51,953 nucleotides of DNA from Lacticaseibacillus manihotivorans DSM 13343 = JCM 12514 (lineage in GTDB: Bacteria > Bacillota > Bacilli > Lactobacillales > Lactobacillaceae), in assembly GCF_001435035.1 (NCBI RefSeq), contig NZ_AZEU01000023.1, positions 1-51,953 of the forward strand, written 5' to 3'. The notes under the pieces were generated by a model, which made no database searches, had not been told where the DNA came from, and worked only from the letters and a program-made list of their open reading frames with translations. Of this stretch, positions 25,892 through 34,567 are shown piece by piece (the first letter of the stretch is position 1; each line of letters opens with the position of its first letter). The position numbers and the translations under genes were made by a program.

Positions 25892-27280
25892 TTAGTTCCA
25901 GTTCGGGTCATCGGCAATTGGCAAACGATCCCAGAAATTTTCTTTGTTCGTTTGACGACTACGGGCGATGCCCATCGCGTGGAATGGCACGTCTTTGGTG
26001 ATGGTTGAGCCAGCCGCAACAAAGGAATGATCCGCTAAATCAACAGGTGCCACAATGTTGGAGTTTGAGCCGATAAACGACTTGTCGCCGACATTGGAGT
26101 GGAACTTTTGCACACCGTCGTAGTTGACGAAGACCACGCCACAGCCGATGTTGATGTCAGAGCCCAAGGTCGCATCCCCAACATAACTCAAATGACCGAG
26201 CTTGGTGCGCGCACCAAGCGTGGCTTTCTTGACTTCACAGAAGTTACCGATATGGACGTCTTCGCCGATATCAGATTGTGGGCGCAAGTGGGAGTTCGGG
26301 CCGATGTTGGAGCCTTTGCGCATGATTGAATCTTCAATAGTGGAGCTGGTGATGGTGACATTGTCTTCGATGGTGGCGTTGATCAATTCAGAATGGGTAC
26401 CCACTACACAGTTAGAGCCGATGGTGGTGTGGCCTTTCAAGTAAACGCCAGGTTCGATGATCGTGTCGTTGCCAATGGTGACATCAGCGTCGATATAAGT
26501 GGTGTCAGGATCGACCATCGTGACGCCGTTTTTCATGTGGGCGACGTTGATGCGGTGTTGCATCACTTTAGTGGCCGCAGCCAAGGCCACGCGATCATTA
26601 ACACCCATGGATTCAGAGAAGTCATCCATGGTGTACGCACCGATGGCTTCACCTTGGGCTTTGAGGATGCCGATCACATCTGGCAAGTAGTATTCGCCTT
26701 GCGCGTTGTCGTTGCCGACTTGATGTAAAGTCTTGAACAAAGTTTGGTTATCGAAAACGTAAACGCCAGTGTTGATTTCATGAACGGCAGCTTCTTCAGG
26801 GGTCGCGTCTTTTTGTTCCACGATTTTTTCAACGTTGCCATCAGCGTTGCGGATCACACGACCGTAGCCGAAGGGATCTGGGGCGTTAGCAGTCAAAACC
26901 GTCGCCAAAACGCCGGCTTGTTCGTGATAAGCAAACAGTTTTTCAAACGTGTCTGCGGTAAACAATGGGGTATCACCACTCGCAATCAAGGTAATGCCTG
27001 CTTTATCGCCAAGTAACGGTTCAGCTTGTAATACCGCATGGCCGGTGCCGAGTTGTTCGGCTTGTAAAACAAATTGGGTGCGATCGCCAAGCGCTTTTTC
27101 AACGTCTTGGGCGCCATGGCCGACAACCGTGACCACTTGATCTTGATGGGTTTGTTCCACTTGGGTCAACACGTGATCGACCATGGGCTTGCCACAAACT
27201 TGATGTAAAACCTTATACAATGAAGACTTCATCCGCGTACCTTTACCGGCCGCCAGAATAATCGTGAATTTAGCAGACAT
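25892..27280 (-). CDS. glmU: Bifunctional UDP-GlcNAc pyrophosphorylase / GlcN-1-P acetyltransferase
   Basis: A 462-aa enzyme that makes UDP-N-acetylglucosamine for peptidoglycan and wall polymers. The N-terminal nucleotidyltransferase domain begins [14 protein letters not shown] and contains QLGTGHAV. The C-terminal half is a left-handed beta-helix of hexapeptide repeats, with [11 protein letters not shown] (catalytic His replaced position near N-Y-D-G-x-x-K) and [19 protein letters not shown] lies six bases before the ATG. It is the end of the conserved purR-glmU neighbourhood, with its own promoter. Confidence 0.97.
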   Translation of the reverse strand: MSAKFTIILAAGKGTRMKSSLYKVLHQVCGKPMVDHVLTQVEQTHQDQVVTVVGHGAQDVEKALGDRTQFVLQAEQLGTGHAVLQAEPLLGDKAGITLIASGDTPLFTADTFEKLFAYHEQAGVLATVLTANAPDPFGYGRVIRNADGNVEKIVEQKDATPEEAAVHEINTGVYVFDNQTLFKTLHQVGNDNAQGEYYLPDVIGILKAQGEAIGAYTMDDFSESMGVNDRVALAAATKVMQHRINVAHMKNGVTMVDPDTTYIDADVTIGNDTIIEPGVYLKGHTTIGSNCVVGTHSELINATIEDNVTITSSTIEDSIMRKGSNIGPNSHLRPQSDIGEDVHIGNFCEVKKATLGARTKLGHLSYVGDATLGSDINIGCGVVFVNYDGVQKFHSNVGDKSFIGSNSNIVAPVDLADHSFVAAGSTITKDVPFHAMGIARSRQTNKENFWDRLPIADDPNWN

Positions 27281-27312
27281 GATGGACTCCTTTAAATTTC
27301 GTGTATAGCTCC

Positions 27313-27341
27313 ATCATAGCCAATGCCAGGCTTCCTGACAA
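27313..27341 (-). promoter_or_regulatory. glmU: Promoter of glmU
   Basis: Minus strand TTGTCA (27341-27336), 17 bp, TATGAT (27318-27313), about 33 bp before the start codon. A near-consensus sigma-A promoter. Confidence 0.75.
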
Positions 27342-27443
27342 GAAAAGCATTGGGGTATACCAATCCAAATGGTCAAACCGTTCACCTGCTAGTGACCATA
27401 CTTCTAAATCAAGCTGATGTCTCAGACCAATTTCAACCACCAA

Positions 27444-27477
27444 ATAAAAAAGCAGAATGTCTTTACAACATTCTGCC
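27444..27477 (-). terminator. Intrinsic terminator of the purR-VanZ/RDD operon
   Basis: Stem GCAGAATGT/ACATTCTGC followed on the minus strand by a T-run. Confidence 0.8.
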
Positions 27478-27484
27478 GATGCGT

Positions 27485-28630
27485 TTATTTGGATACGTTT
27501 TTAACGGTACTGATTTGATGCGTGTGACTCCACACTTCATAAAAGAAGCGAATCGGCTTGCGAAATAGCGCCCAAATGAAGTTGACGATAATGAACGCTA
27601 GCAACACGCCAAACAGCAACAACAGCGCAAAATTTAAATCCGTCCGGTGGAACTTCGAGAAGATCTCTTCAAACATCAGGAAAAAGCCGCGCAAACTTTG
27701 TAGCGCCACACCGTATAACAAAACCGCACGCCACAACAAAGTCCCAAACTTGGCCGGATGCTCATTGTCATCCACCACTTGGATCTTCACCAGCTGTTTG
27801 CCCCAAGTGGCACCATGATTGACCCAAGGCACTAACACATGGGAAAAAAATACCGGCAACACCCAAGTCAACAAAACGCCAGGCAGTAGCTTTTGCATGC
27901 CGAGTAAATTTGAGATCAAGCCCAACACCGCCGCCGCGATGCCGACCACCACCACGTTATCCAAGAAAAAGGCCACAAAGCGCCGCATCAAGCTGACGCG
28001 AGTGCCGGCTTGCAGGCTTTGTTGATCCATTTTTTCTCGTGTTGGGAAAGCATGCATCAACACTGGCGCGATCAACGCCCCAATCAAGCCACCAGTCGAG
28101 TTTAAAATCAAATCATCGACATCAAACAAGCGATATGGCCGTGGATAGTACCCATACAACCCAGACAACTGCGTGAGTTCAAAGAACAATGACAAGCCTA
28201 AGCTCATCAACCAGGCTTGCCACCATGGCCGCTTGAAGTAATAGCGCAAGTACACGCCAAACGGAATCGTCAACACAATGTTAAACACCGGTTGAATAAA
28301 GCCAGGCTGTTTCATCGCCGTAAGCCATGTGCTTGGATGCAGCGGTGAGAAAACCGTCGTGTTGATGAATTCACGTAGCGCAGTGAACGGAATCAAGTTG
28401 TAGCGCTGCGTGGTCAACTGCGCGACACTTTCGCGACTCGGTAGCGGTAAAATGATCAAAAAGTACGCCGCTAACAGATAAAAGACAAAACTGTAAATGA
28501 CGACTGCTCGCCATTTCAAAAAGCTGCCATATTTACGATATTGCCCGATCAAAAAAGGCAGTGCCAACACCAACGCCAAAATCGGGAAGGTCAACACTGC
28601 CATTTTTACCGGATAAAGGTAGACGCTCAC
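27485..28630 (-). CDS. VanZ-RDD domain membrane protein
   Basis: A 381-aa membrane protein. The N-terminal half (about 1-200) is VanZ-like (YNLIPFTALREFI, NIVLTIPFGVYLRYYF, ELTQLSGLYGYYPRPYRLFDVDDLILNSTGGLIG). The C-terminal part (about 210-370) is an RDD domain (RRFVAFFLDNVV, GATWGKQLVKIQVVD). VanZ relatives include a teicoplanin-resistance protein; RDD proteins are poorly known and some are linked to ion transport. The start is GTG, overlapping the purR stop by four bases (GTGA), so it is co-translated with purR. Confidence 0.88.
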   Translation of the reverse strand: MSVYLYPVKMAVLTFPILALVLALPFLIGQYRKYGSFLKWRAVVIYSFVFYLLAAYFLIILPLPSRESVAQLTTQRYNLIPFTALREFINTTVFSPLHPSTWLTAMKQPGFIQPVFNIVLTIPFGVYLRYYFKRPWWQAWLMSLGLSLFFELTQLSGLYGYYPRPYRLFDVDDLILNSTGGLIGALIAPVLMHAFPTREKMDQQSLQAGTRVSLMRRFVAFFLDNVVVVGIAAAVLGLISNLLGMQKLLPGVLLTWVLPVFFSHVLVPWVNHGATWGKQLVKIQVVDDNEHPAKFGTLLWRAVLLYGVALQSLRGFFLMFEEIFSKFHRTDLNFALLLLFGVLLAFIIVNFIWALFRKPIRFFYEVWSHTHQISTVKNVSK

Positions 28631-29475
28631 TTAGAAAGTTCCTCCAGCTTGGCCATGTTTTTATCCATATAATTGCCTGCCACCGCATGCAAGGTGTTGG
28701 CTTTGGTGTCGACTTCATCCACGCGGATCAAGCTCGTATAGTCAGAAACCATGCGATCGCCTGAGAAGTTGCCTTCTGCAAACACAGAGATGCCGACGAG
28801 CTTGGCGTCAAATTCAGCGATCAAAGAACGCATCCCGTTGACGGTACCGCCGCCTTTCATGAAGTCATCGACGATCAAGACGCCAGAACCGGCAGCGAGT
28901 GACCGCTTGGATAATTCCATTTTTTCAATGCGGGCAGAGCTTGCGGAGACATAGTTCACCGAAACCGTGGAGCCTTCAGTGATCTTAGAATCACGCCGCA
29001 CGATCACAAATGGCACATTCAAAAATTGGGAAACAGATTGCGCGATCGGGATCCCTTTGGTCGCCACCGTCATCACAGCGTCGACTTTTTGATCTAAGTA
29101 TTGCGTGGCGATCAAACGACCGATTTGGCGCAACACGTCAGGCGTGCCGAGCAAATCAGATAAGTAAACATACCCACCTGGCAATAAGCGATCAGTTTCG
29201 CTTAGGCGGTTGGCCATGGCGCCGATAAAGTCCGTGGCTTCGGCTTTGCCCATGATCGGAATGTAACGCACGCCACCTGCAGCCCCTGGGACTGTTTCCA
29301 AAATACCAGTTTGGCGTTGGGCAAACGTGCGGCGAACGATGGCCAAATCTTCAGAAATGGAAGACTTGGCGGATTCGTAGCGTTTGGAAAAGAAGGTCAA
29401 TGGCACCAAAGTGTGTGGCCGCTCTAATAAATAGCGCGTCATGTCGATCAGCCGATCACTGCGGCGAACTTTCAT
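28627..29475 (-). CDS. purR: Pur operon repressor
   Basis: A 282-aa Gram-positive PurR. Residues 1-75 form a winged helix (RRSDRLIDMTRYLLERPHTLVPL...SAKSSISEDLAIVRRTF). The rest is a phosphoribosyltransferase-like PRPP sensor with VLIVDDFMKGGGTVNGM as PRPP-binding loop. It represses purine synthesis genes at PurBoxes and is released by PRPP. AAGGAGA precedes the ATG. Two CCGAA motifs lie upstream, so autoregulation is possible. It is coupled to a VanZ-RDD gene rather than to the usual neighbours. Confidence 0.96.
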   Translation of the reverse strand: MKVRRSDRLIDMTRYLLERPHTLVPLTFFSKRYESAKSSISEDLAIVRRTFAQRQTGILETVPGAAGGVRYIPIMGKAEATDFIGAMANRLSETDRLLPGGYVYLSDLLGTPDVLRQIGRLIATQYLDQKVDAVMTVATKGIPIAQSVSQFLNVPFVIVRRDSKITEGSTVSVNYVSASSARIEKMELSKRSLAAGSGVLIVDDFMKGGGTVNGMRSLIAEFDAKLVGISVFAEGNFSGDRMVSDYTSLIRVDEVDTKANTLHAVAGNYMDKNMAKLEELSK

Positions 29476-29534
29476 AAGTATATCTCCTTAATTGATTCGG
29501 CAGCATCATTTTGCTGGTGTTGCCTGGACGGATT

Positions 29535-29639
29535 CCGAATATTTGGATTATCACGATATATGTCGTTTCGATCTGCTTAATTATAGGCGATTATCCGTGA
29601 AATTCCAAGAATTTTTAGAAAATTTCATCCGAACGTTCG
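29535..29639. promoter_or_regulatory. Candidate PurBox half-sites upstream of purR
   Basis: CCGAATATT at 29535-29543 and the palindrome CCGAACGTTCG at 29629-29639 resemble the AWWWCCGAACWWT PurBox core. Spacing of about 90 bp is wider than the classical paired arrangement, so this is tentative. Confidence 0.35.
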
Positions 29640-29742
29640 TCAATTTTTAATTTAATCAAAACACAAACAGTTTAATATTTTGCCGGAAATCATCGGACTT
29701 GTCAAGGATTATCGGACAAATGACGCGAAGTGTGCGGGAGCA

Positions 29743-29930
29743 GGGTTTGAATCTGGGCCTCCAGCTGGCTCGCCGATGCATAAAGAGGGTCCTCGGCTGA
29801 GCTAACTTGGTTGAGTTGCTTCGCACCTCAACCAAGTGGATCTCAACCTGCGGAATGCTGTAAGCGACAAGTCGCCAACAGCATTCTCATTATGCACCGA
29901 CGGCCAGCTTCCGGTCCAAATTCAAAACCC
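29743..29930. repeat. Family 2 palindromic element, copy E
   Basis: A 188-bp structured element in the 550-bp gap between purR and a CDF transporter. Outer arms GGGTTTGAATCTGGG and its counterpart ending TTCAAAACCC pair, and AGCTGGC pairs with GCCAGCT. Inside are two hairpins: AACTTGGTTGAG...CTCAACCAAGT and AATGCTGT...ACAGCATT. Conserved blocks GGTCCTCG, GCTAACTTG, CCAAGTGGATCT and CTGCGG are shared exactly with copy F (inverted), while the stem bases differ but still pair. Confidence 0.82.
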
Positions 29931-29982
29931 ATGTGATCAACTACATATCGATGAGTAAAAACTCAGATCACCACCGTTCATA

Positions 29983-30021
29983 TAAAAAGACTCAGACCAT
30001 TAAAATTCTGCCTGAGTCTTG
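29983..30021 (-). terminator. Intrinsic terminator of the CDF transporter gene
   Basis: Stem AAGACTCAG/CTGAGTCTT with a T-run on the minus strand. Confidence 0.8.
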
Positions 30022-30028
30022 CTTGAAA

Positions 30029-30907
30029 TTAATAGGGATTGTCTTTCATTCTGAGCGGCTGATAGTCCCCATACTCGACTTGAATCGTCACATGCGCAAT
30101 ATCATATTGATCGCGTAATTTTTGACCAAGTTTTTCGAGAAACCAATCGTTGTTTTCACTGGTATCGCGCATGACGTGTACCGTTAACGCCACATCCGTC
30201 GTACTTAACGCCCAAATGTGCAAATCGTGACATGAAACGACGGTTGGAAATTGGGTGATGCATGCGGACACTTTTTGAGGATCGACAGCTTTGGGAACCG
30301 CGGCCATCGCCAAGTTCACGGCATCTTTTAACAAGCCCCAAGTGCTGATCAACACAACTAATGCTACTAAAATCGACACTGTCGGATCAAGCCATTGCCA
30401 GCCGGTCAATAAGTACAAGCCCCCAGCTAACACCACGCCTAAGCTGACGCCAGCGTCGGCAGCCATATGCATGAACGCGCCTTTGATGTTGAGATCATGA
30501 TCTTTGCCGTGATGGAACAACAAAGCCGTCGCGCCGTTGACTAAGATCCCCACACCGGCGACGATCATCACAATGCCACCTTGAATCGGTTCCGGATGGG
30601 CAAAACGCCCTGCCGCTTCGACAATGATCGCGCCCATAGCCACCAACAAAAACACCGCATTAATCAGCGCGGCTAGAATCGATGAACTTTTATAACCGTA
30701 TGTGCGCATCGCCGTCGGTTTGCGGCAAGATAACCAAGCGGCAAACCATGCGATCGCCAGGCCCAACACATCAGAAAGATTATGTAAGGCATCGGCGACT
30801 AAGGCAATCGAGCCAATGGCAGCCCCAAAGCCAACTTCTGCGACGATGTAAATCGCATTTAATAAGATACCCCAGAAAAACGCTTTGTCTGGTTTCGGAT
30901 TCGTCAT
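30029..30907 (-). CDS. Cation diffusion facilitator (Zn/Co/Cd efflux)
   Basis: A 292-aa CDF transporter with six transmembrane helices and a C-terminal cytoplasmic domain. The ATG at 30907 is chosen because GAGGAGGAGGG lies just upstream. Metal-site motifs are DALHNLSDVLG in helix II and HMAADAGVS in helix V. The cytoplasmic domain has CHDLHIWALSTTDVALTVHV, typical of CzcD/ZitB-type zinc exporters. It is monocistronic. The metal is inferred from the HxxxD/HxxxD pattern. Confidence 0.93.
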   Translation of the reverse strand: MTNPKPDKAFFWGILLNAIYIVAEVGFGAAIGSIALVADALHNLSDVLGLAIAWFAAWLSCRKPTAMRTYGYKSSSILAALINAVFLLVAMGAIIVEAAGRFAHPEPIQGGIVMIVAGVGILVNGATALLFHHGKDHDLNIKGAFMHMAADAGVSLGVVLAGGLYLLTGWQWLDPTVSILVALVVLISTWGLLKDAVNLAMAAVPKAVDPQKVSACITQFPTVVSCHDLHIWALSTTDVALTVHVMRDTSENNDWFLEKLGQKLRDQYDIAHVTIQVEYGDYQPLRMKDNPY

Positions 30908-31021
30908 TTTAACCCTCCTCCTCACTAGTACCCTCATCATCGCGAGAATCCCAATGGAAGTCAACGCTAGAAAGTTAGCGTAACCATTCCGGACAAGGCG
31001 CAAAGCGTTGGTGTCATCCCC

Positions 31022-32173
31022 TTATTGCAAGGCTAATAATCTTTCACGCAAATTTTTATTCACCGCATAGAGGCCTAGACCTAAGCGGCCGCGCTTCATT
31101 AAAATGTTCGCCACATGCAAAATCAGCGCTTGTTTCTCCGCTTCCCCTAATCCGGCACGCTTGCGAAACGCTTCTTGATCTTCAAACTTGCTGGTATCGA
31201 TCACGATACGATCAGATTCAGGATCATAATCCAAACTCGGTCCTAAAATCACCCCAGCAACATTCAAATCAAAGCCTTGAATCGTATAAATCGACCCGAC
31301 TTCATGCAAGGTTTCTGGTCGACTAGCCCAAGGGCGGTCGGTGAAATTGATTTTATCCCAAGGCAGATGCAAACTCCCGGCATCCACCCACCAAGTTTTA
31401 TCGCCGAACACGCGAAAAGGAAAATCTGTGGTGGCGATCATGCGAGCGAGGCTCTTTTGCGCATCTTGGGCTTGGATCCAATCGTATAAAGGTTGCCCAT
31501 CAGCGAAGACTTTAAAATTGAAGTCATGCGGCTTAGGCAGAGGTAACAATTCGCGCTTTTGGACAAAAGCATTGATCCAGTTTGACACGCTGGCAGCTTG
31601 CATGCGAAATTGTTGGGATAATTCGGCAGATTCGACCACATGCCCCGCCAAGGTTTGATCTAACAATTGGCGATCCCAATGTGATTTGAGTTTCACCACT
31701 TGATCGAAATCTTCCACGATCACCACCACATGGGCCAATTGTAATAAGTCGGCGAGTTGATTGTGACCATGATACGCGTTGAAGGGATCAGACTGGCTCA
31801 ACAACAAATGCGCTTCGTCGACAAACACCGCTTTGGCTTTCTCGCCGGATTTTTGCATACGGTTGATGAACGGCGTAGGCTTTTCGTAATCTTTCTTCAA
31901 AACGCCTGGCGTCATGCCGGCAACTTCTTTATAGACTTTCAGCATTTCATTGTGATTGACCAACAAGTGCATGCCAGGTTCCCGCACTGCAGTGAACACG
32001 GCGTTCAGTACCACGCTTTTGCCAGAACCAGCATCGCCATGCAACACAAACACTGCCGCCTGATCATCAGCTTGATGGGCTTTGATGAACGTCGCGATGC
32101 ACTTGGTCAAGGCTTGTTGCGTCGGCGTGAGTTGCGCTTGTTCGCTTAATAAAAAAGTCGTATCACTTAATGG
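31022..32173 (-). CDS. DUF2075 family P-loop DNA/RNA helicase-like protein
   Basis: A 383-aa ATPase. The ATG at 32173 is chosen because AAGGAG lies six bases upstream. Walker A is HGDAGSGKSVVL (about 47-55), Walker B AVFVDEAHLLL (about 118-128), then QFRMQA (arginine motif) and IQGFDLNVAGVILGP near the C-terminus, as in DUF2075/Schlafen group 3-type helicases. The substrate is unknown. It is monocistronic, between ispE and a metal exporter, and lies outside the usual core gene order, so it is likely an accessory insertion. Confidence 0.88.
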   Translation of the reverse strand, partial: PLSDTTFLLSEQAQLTPTQQALTKCIATFIKAHQADDQAAVFVLHGDAGSGKSVVLNAVFTAVREPGMHLLVNHNEMLKVYKEVAGMTPGVLKKDYEKPTPFINRMQKSGEKAKAVFVDEAHLLLSQSDPFNAYHGHNQLADLLQLAHVVVIVEDFDQVVKLKSHWDRQLLDQTLAGHVVESAELSQQFRMQAASVSNWINAFVQKRELLPLPKPHDFNFKVFADGQPLYDWIQAQDAQKSLARMIATTDFPFRVFGDKTWWVDAGSLHLPWDKINFTDRPWASRPETLHEVGSIYTIQGFDLNVAGVILGPSLDYDPESDRIVIDTSKFEDQEAFRKRAGLGEAEKQALILHVANILMKRGRLGLGLYAVNKNLRERLLALQ

Positions 32174-32193
32174 CATTAAAAACTCCTTCAATT

Positions 32194-32218
32194 AAAAAAG
32201 CCGGCTGATTCGCCGGCT
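32194..32218 (-). terminator. Intrinsic terminator of ispE
   Basis: Stem GCCGGC/GCCGGC with loop TGATTC and a T-run on the minus strand. Confidence 0.8.
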
Positions 32219-32225
32219 AAATCGG

Positions 32226-33074
32226 TTATGCAAGTGGCCGCACCAGATAAACTTCTGGGCAAAAGCCTTTCATTGAATTGTACACGCGCATGGCACGACT
32301 GCGTTTTTCACACAAAGCAAATACCGTCGGCCCAGAACCTGACATTTGGGCGATTTGCGCGCCGTAGCGGACAAAGCGTTCGCGCAAGGCCGTGATTTCC
32401 GGATAGCGACTCGCCGTCAATTGTTCCAACGAGTTGGCCATGCCACTGGTCATTTGCGCAAAGTCATGGGCTTGAATGCCTGCGAGCACTTGATCCGTAT
32501 CCGGGCGCGGTAAAGGTTTGGAATAATCCACTGCATTTAAAATGCTTGGCGTGGACACTGAAGCGCGCGGCTTGGCCAATACCACCCAAAAATTCGGCAA
32601 GGCGCCAAGCGGTTCGACGATTTCCCCGCGGCCGGTGACTTTAGCGGTTTGTGAATACACACAATACGGCACATCGGAATCGACTTTTAAGCCTAATTGG
32701 GCCAATTGCGCACGCGAATAACCCAGCTGCCACAGCTTGTTGAGGCCGCGCAATACTGCTGCAGCATCGCTAGAGCCGCCACCTAAGCCGGCAGATACCG
32801 GGATATGTTTTTCGATGTGAATGCTGGCCCCATTTTTGACGCCAGATACTTGTTGCAATAACGTTGCCGCTTTGTAGGCAAGGTTGCGCGGATCCTCCGG
32901 CAGAAACCCACTGTCCGTCGTCACGCGGATCGCCTCAGATGGCTGAATGTGCACATAATCGGCGAGGTCGACGGAAGTCATCACCATCCGCCACTCATGT
33001 TCGCCGTCGTGATGGCGATACAGCGCATCTAGACTCAGGTTGATCTTGGCCGGGGCTTTTTCGATGAGTTCCAT
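32226..33074 (-). CDS. ispE: 4-diphosphocytidyl-2-C-methyl-D-erythritol kinase
   Basis: A 282-aa GHMP kinase. The ATG at 33074 has GGTGG six bases upstream. KAPAKINLSLDAL at the N-terminus and the ATP loop VSAGLGGGSSDAAAVLRGL are diagnostic. In the MEP pathway it phosphorylates CDP-ME. Most lactobacilli make isoprenoids by the mevalonate route, so ispE is often kept here as part of the ksgA-veg-purR block without a full MEP pathway; whether the other MEP genes exist cannot be seen. Confidence 0.94.
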   Translation of the reverse strand: MELIEKAPAKINLSLDALYRHHDGEHEWRMVMTSVDLADYVHIQPSEAIRVTTDSGFLPEDPRNLAYKAATLLQQVSGVKNGASIHIEKHIPVSAGLGGGSSDAAAVLRGLNKLWQLGYSRAQLAQLGLKVDSDVPYCVYSQTAKVTGRGEIVEPLGALPNFWVVLAKPRASVSTPSILNAVDYSKPLPRPDTDQVLAGIQAHDFAQMTSGMANSLEQLTASRYPEITALRERFVRYGAQIAQMSGSGPTVFALCEKRSRAMRVYNSMKGFCPEVYLVRPLA

Positions 33075-33134
33075 CTTGACCACCAGTCTCGTTAGCTTTT
33101 GTTTTCTAGTATACCACAGGCAAAAGCACGAAAC

Positions 33135-33623
33135 TTATAGTGAACGTTGCATCACGATGACTTCTGCGACATGCCCATTTTGAAATTGGAATGGGGATTT
33201 GCGAATCTCTTTGAAACCCAATTGTGGCCAAAATGCCATCGCCTTGGTGTTAGTCGTCACCACGCCAAGTTCGACGGTAATGTAGCGCTCTTGCCGCCAT
33301 TGCTCAAAGAGTTGTGTCATCACTTGGTGGCCTAAACCCTGATGTTGATCGGCAATCATCAATAAGCCTAAATAAACATCGTGTTCATCAGGATAGCCAG
33401 TGATCCAATCACACACACCGATCACTTTTGAATCTTGTTTGATCAAGCGAAAATGCTTGGAGGTTTTGGTTTTGCCTAGCGGTACTTCCTTGGCATCATT
33501 GAGCACCGTGACTAACGTCGGCTGGTCGTCGCCGATGACTTCATAGTAGTCATGATTGGCTTGATAAACTTTCAGCGCTTCGAGGCGAGTGGCAGACGTG
33601 GTGATTGGATCGAATGTGAACAT
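33135..33623 (-). CDS. GNAT family N-acetyltransferase
   Basis: A 162-aa acetyltransferase. The ATG at 33623 follows AAAGGAAAATTCC; upstream in-frame starts lack a ribosome site. The acetyl-CoA loop is ADQHQGLGHQVMTQLF, with VELGVVTTNTKAMAFWPQLGF as motif B region. The substrate is unknown. It is monocistronic, between ispE and the repeat pair F/C. Confidence 0.88.
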   Translation of the reverse strand: MFTFDPITTSATRLEALKVYQANHDYYEVIGDDQPTLVTVLNDAKEVPLGKTKTSKHFRLIKQDSKVIGVCDWITGYPDEHDVYLGLLMIADQHQGLGHQVMTQLFEQWRQERYITVELGVVTTNTKAMAFWPQLGFKEIRKSPFQFQNGHVAEVIVMQRSL

Positions 33624-33718
33624 GGAATTTTCCTTTCGTAAATCGAGGTATTTGCTAGTTGCATCATGGCACAATTACACATGAATTAAAAGCGGTGGTG
33701 GCTGGTTCAACGGCATCG

Positions 33719-33757
33719 TCAAATATATTGACTATATCAAGTATATTAAATATATTC
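33719..33757. repeat. AT-rich repeated box upstream of the GNAT gene
   Basis: AAATATATT occurs at both ends with TATATCAAGTATAT between, a dyad-like AT-rich block 100 bp upstream of the GNAT start. It may be a promoter or operator region; no regulator recognised. Confidence 0.35.
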
Positions 33758-33806
33758 GGTCAAGCCTTTGCTCAGCGCAAATACCATTTTATCAATGCGT
33801 GACATC

Positions 33807-34010
33807 ACGCGGAAGCACTTGGAAATCGGGACGGAAGTAGATCGGTGCGGCGTGGTGAGATTTCTGTTGGCGGTTTACCGCCTACAGAAAACCGCAGTAA
33901 AAGATCCACTTGGATCACTCGCAAGGCGAGTGATTCAAGTTAGCTTTTGCGAGGACCCTCACTTCGCCGCGACGATCTGCTGGAGTCCCGATTTCCAAGT
34001 GCCGAAGCGT
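33807..34010. repeat. Family 2 palindromic element, copy F (inverted)
   Basis: A 204-bp element whose outer arms contain an identical 17-bp inverted pair (CACTTGGAAATCGGGAC and its complement). Read on the minus strand it has the same order of blocks as copy E: GGTCCTCG, GCTAACTTG, hairpin, CCAAGTGGATCT, CTGCGG, CTGT-hairpin-AACAG, CTCA, ACCGA, TTCCG. Both inner hairpins have different bases from E but remain complementary. With copy C it fills the 557-bp gap between the GNAT gene and veg. Confidence 0.85.
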
Positions 34011-34018
34011 ATCCTTCT

Positions 34019-34143
34019 CGTCGAGTCTTGAAAAGCAACGCGGACACGTCTAGCTACGCATACGACTTCGGCGCAAAGAACGCGCCAAAGCCGTATGCTA
34101 GGCTACCCGGTCCGCTAAGTACGCTTTTCAAAACTCTGGGCAA
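34019..34143. repeat. Family 1 hairpin element, copy C
   Basis: 125-bp imperfect hairpin: CGTCGAG ... AAAACTCTGGGCAA, with inner GCGGACACGTCTAGCTACGC pairing with GCTAGGCTACCCGGTCCGC and an apical AAAG loop. It is the best-conserved match to B1. Its CTCTGGGCAA end abuts the T-tract of the veg terminator and its other end lies 8 bp from copy F. Confidence 0.82.
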
Positions 34144-34175
34144 CAAAAAAACCATGTGCAACTGAGCAACATGGT
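34143..34175 (-). terminator. Intrinsic terminator of veg
   Basis: Stem ACCATGT/ACATGGT with a seven-T run on the minus strand. Confidence 0.75.
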
Positions 34176-34180
34176 TGATT

Positions 34181-34432
34181 TTAGGAAACTTTTTCTTCGT
34201 CATCAAACGTGATTTGGATCGATTTGGTGAGGAGGTCTGCGTAACTGTAGGATACGCGTTCAAAGGAATTGGTATCTTGATCGAGATCCACCACGAAAAT
34301 CGCTGGGTAGGTTTCTTTCAACGTCCCTTTGCGCCGGGTGACCTTTTTGCGGCCCGCTTGGGCGACGACTGTGAGATTCTCGCCGATCTTGCCGTCGAGT
34401 TGTTGCTTGATGCTAGCTAATGTCATTGGCAT
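34181..34432 (-). CDS. veg: Veg family protein
   Basis: An 83-aa small protein, near the usual 86 aa. The ATG at 34432 follows GAGGTG by six bases. LASIKQQLDGKIGENL, ETYPAIFVVDLDQD and NSFERVSYSYADLLT match Veg closely. In Bacillus subtilis Veg is highly expressed and promotes biofilm formation by an unclear route. It lies after ksgA in the conserved block. Confidence 0.96.
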   Translation of the reverse strand: MPMTLASIKQQLDGKIGENLTVVAQAGRKKVTRRKGTLKETYPAIFVVDLDQDTNSFERVSYSYADLLTKSIQITFDDEEKVS

Positions 34433-34567
34433 GCATTTCACCTCTTGGTTAACATCATACCACAAAGTCAATAAGTTTGCAATTATACCATTACATTTCG
34501 AATCTGACAACCATTAAATGCGCATCATACCAACGTTTTCACCAAATTTTTAGGTTCTATGTCGCGC

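Noticed and set aside
29743..34143. CRISPR or tRNA-like interpretation of the hairpin-rich gaps
   Set aside because: There are no regularly spaced direct repeats, no acceptor stem ending CCA and no tRNA arm pattern; the copies are single, long, inverted-repeat structures.
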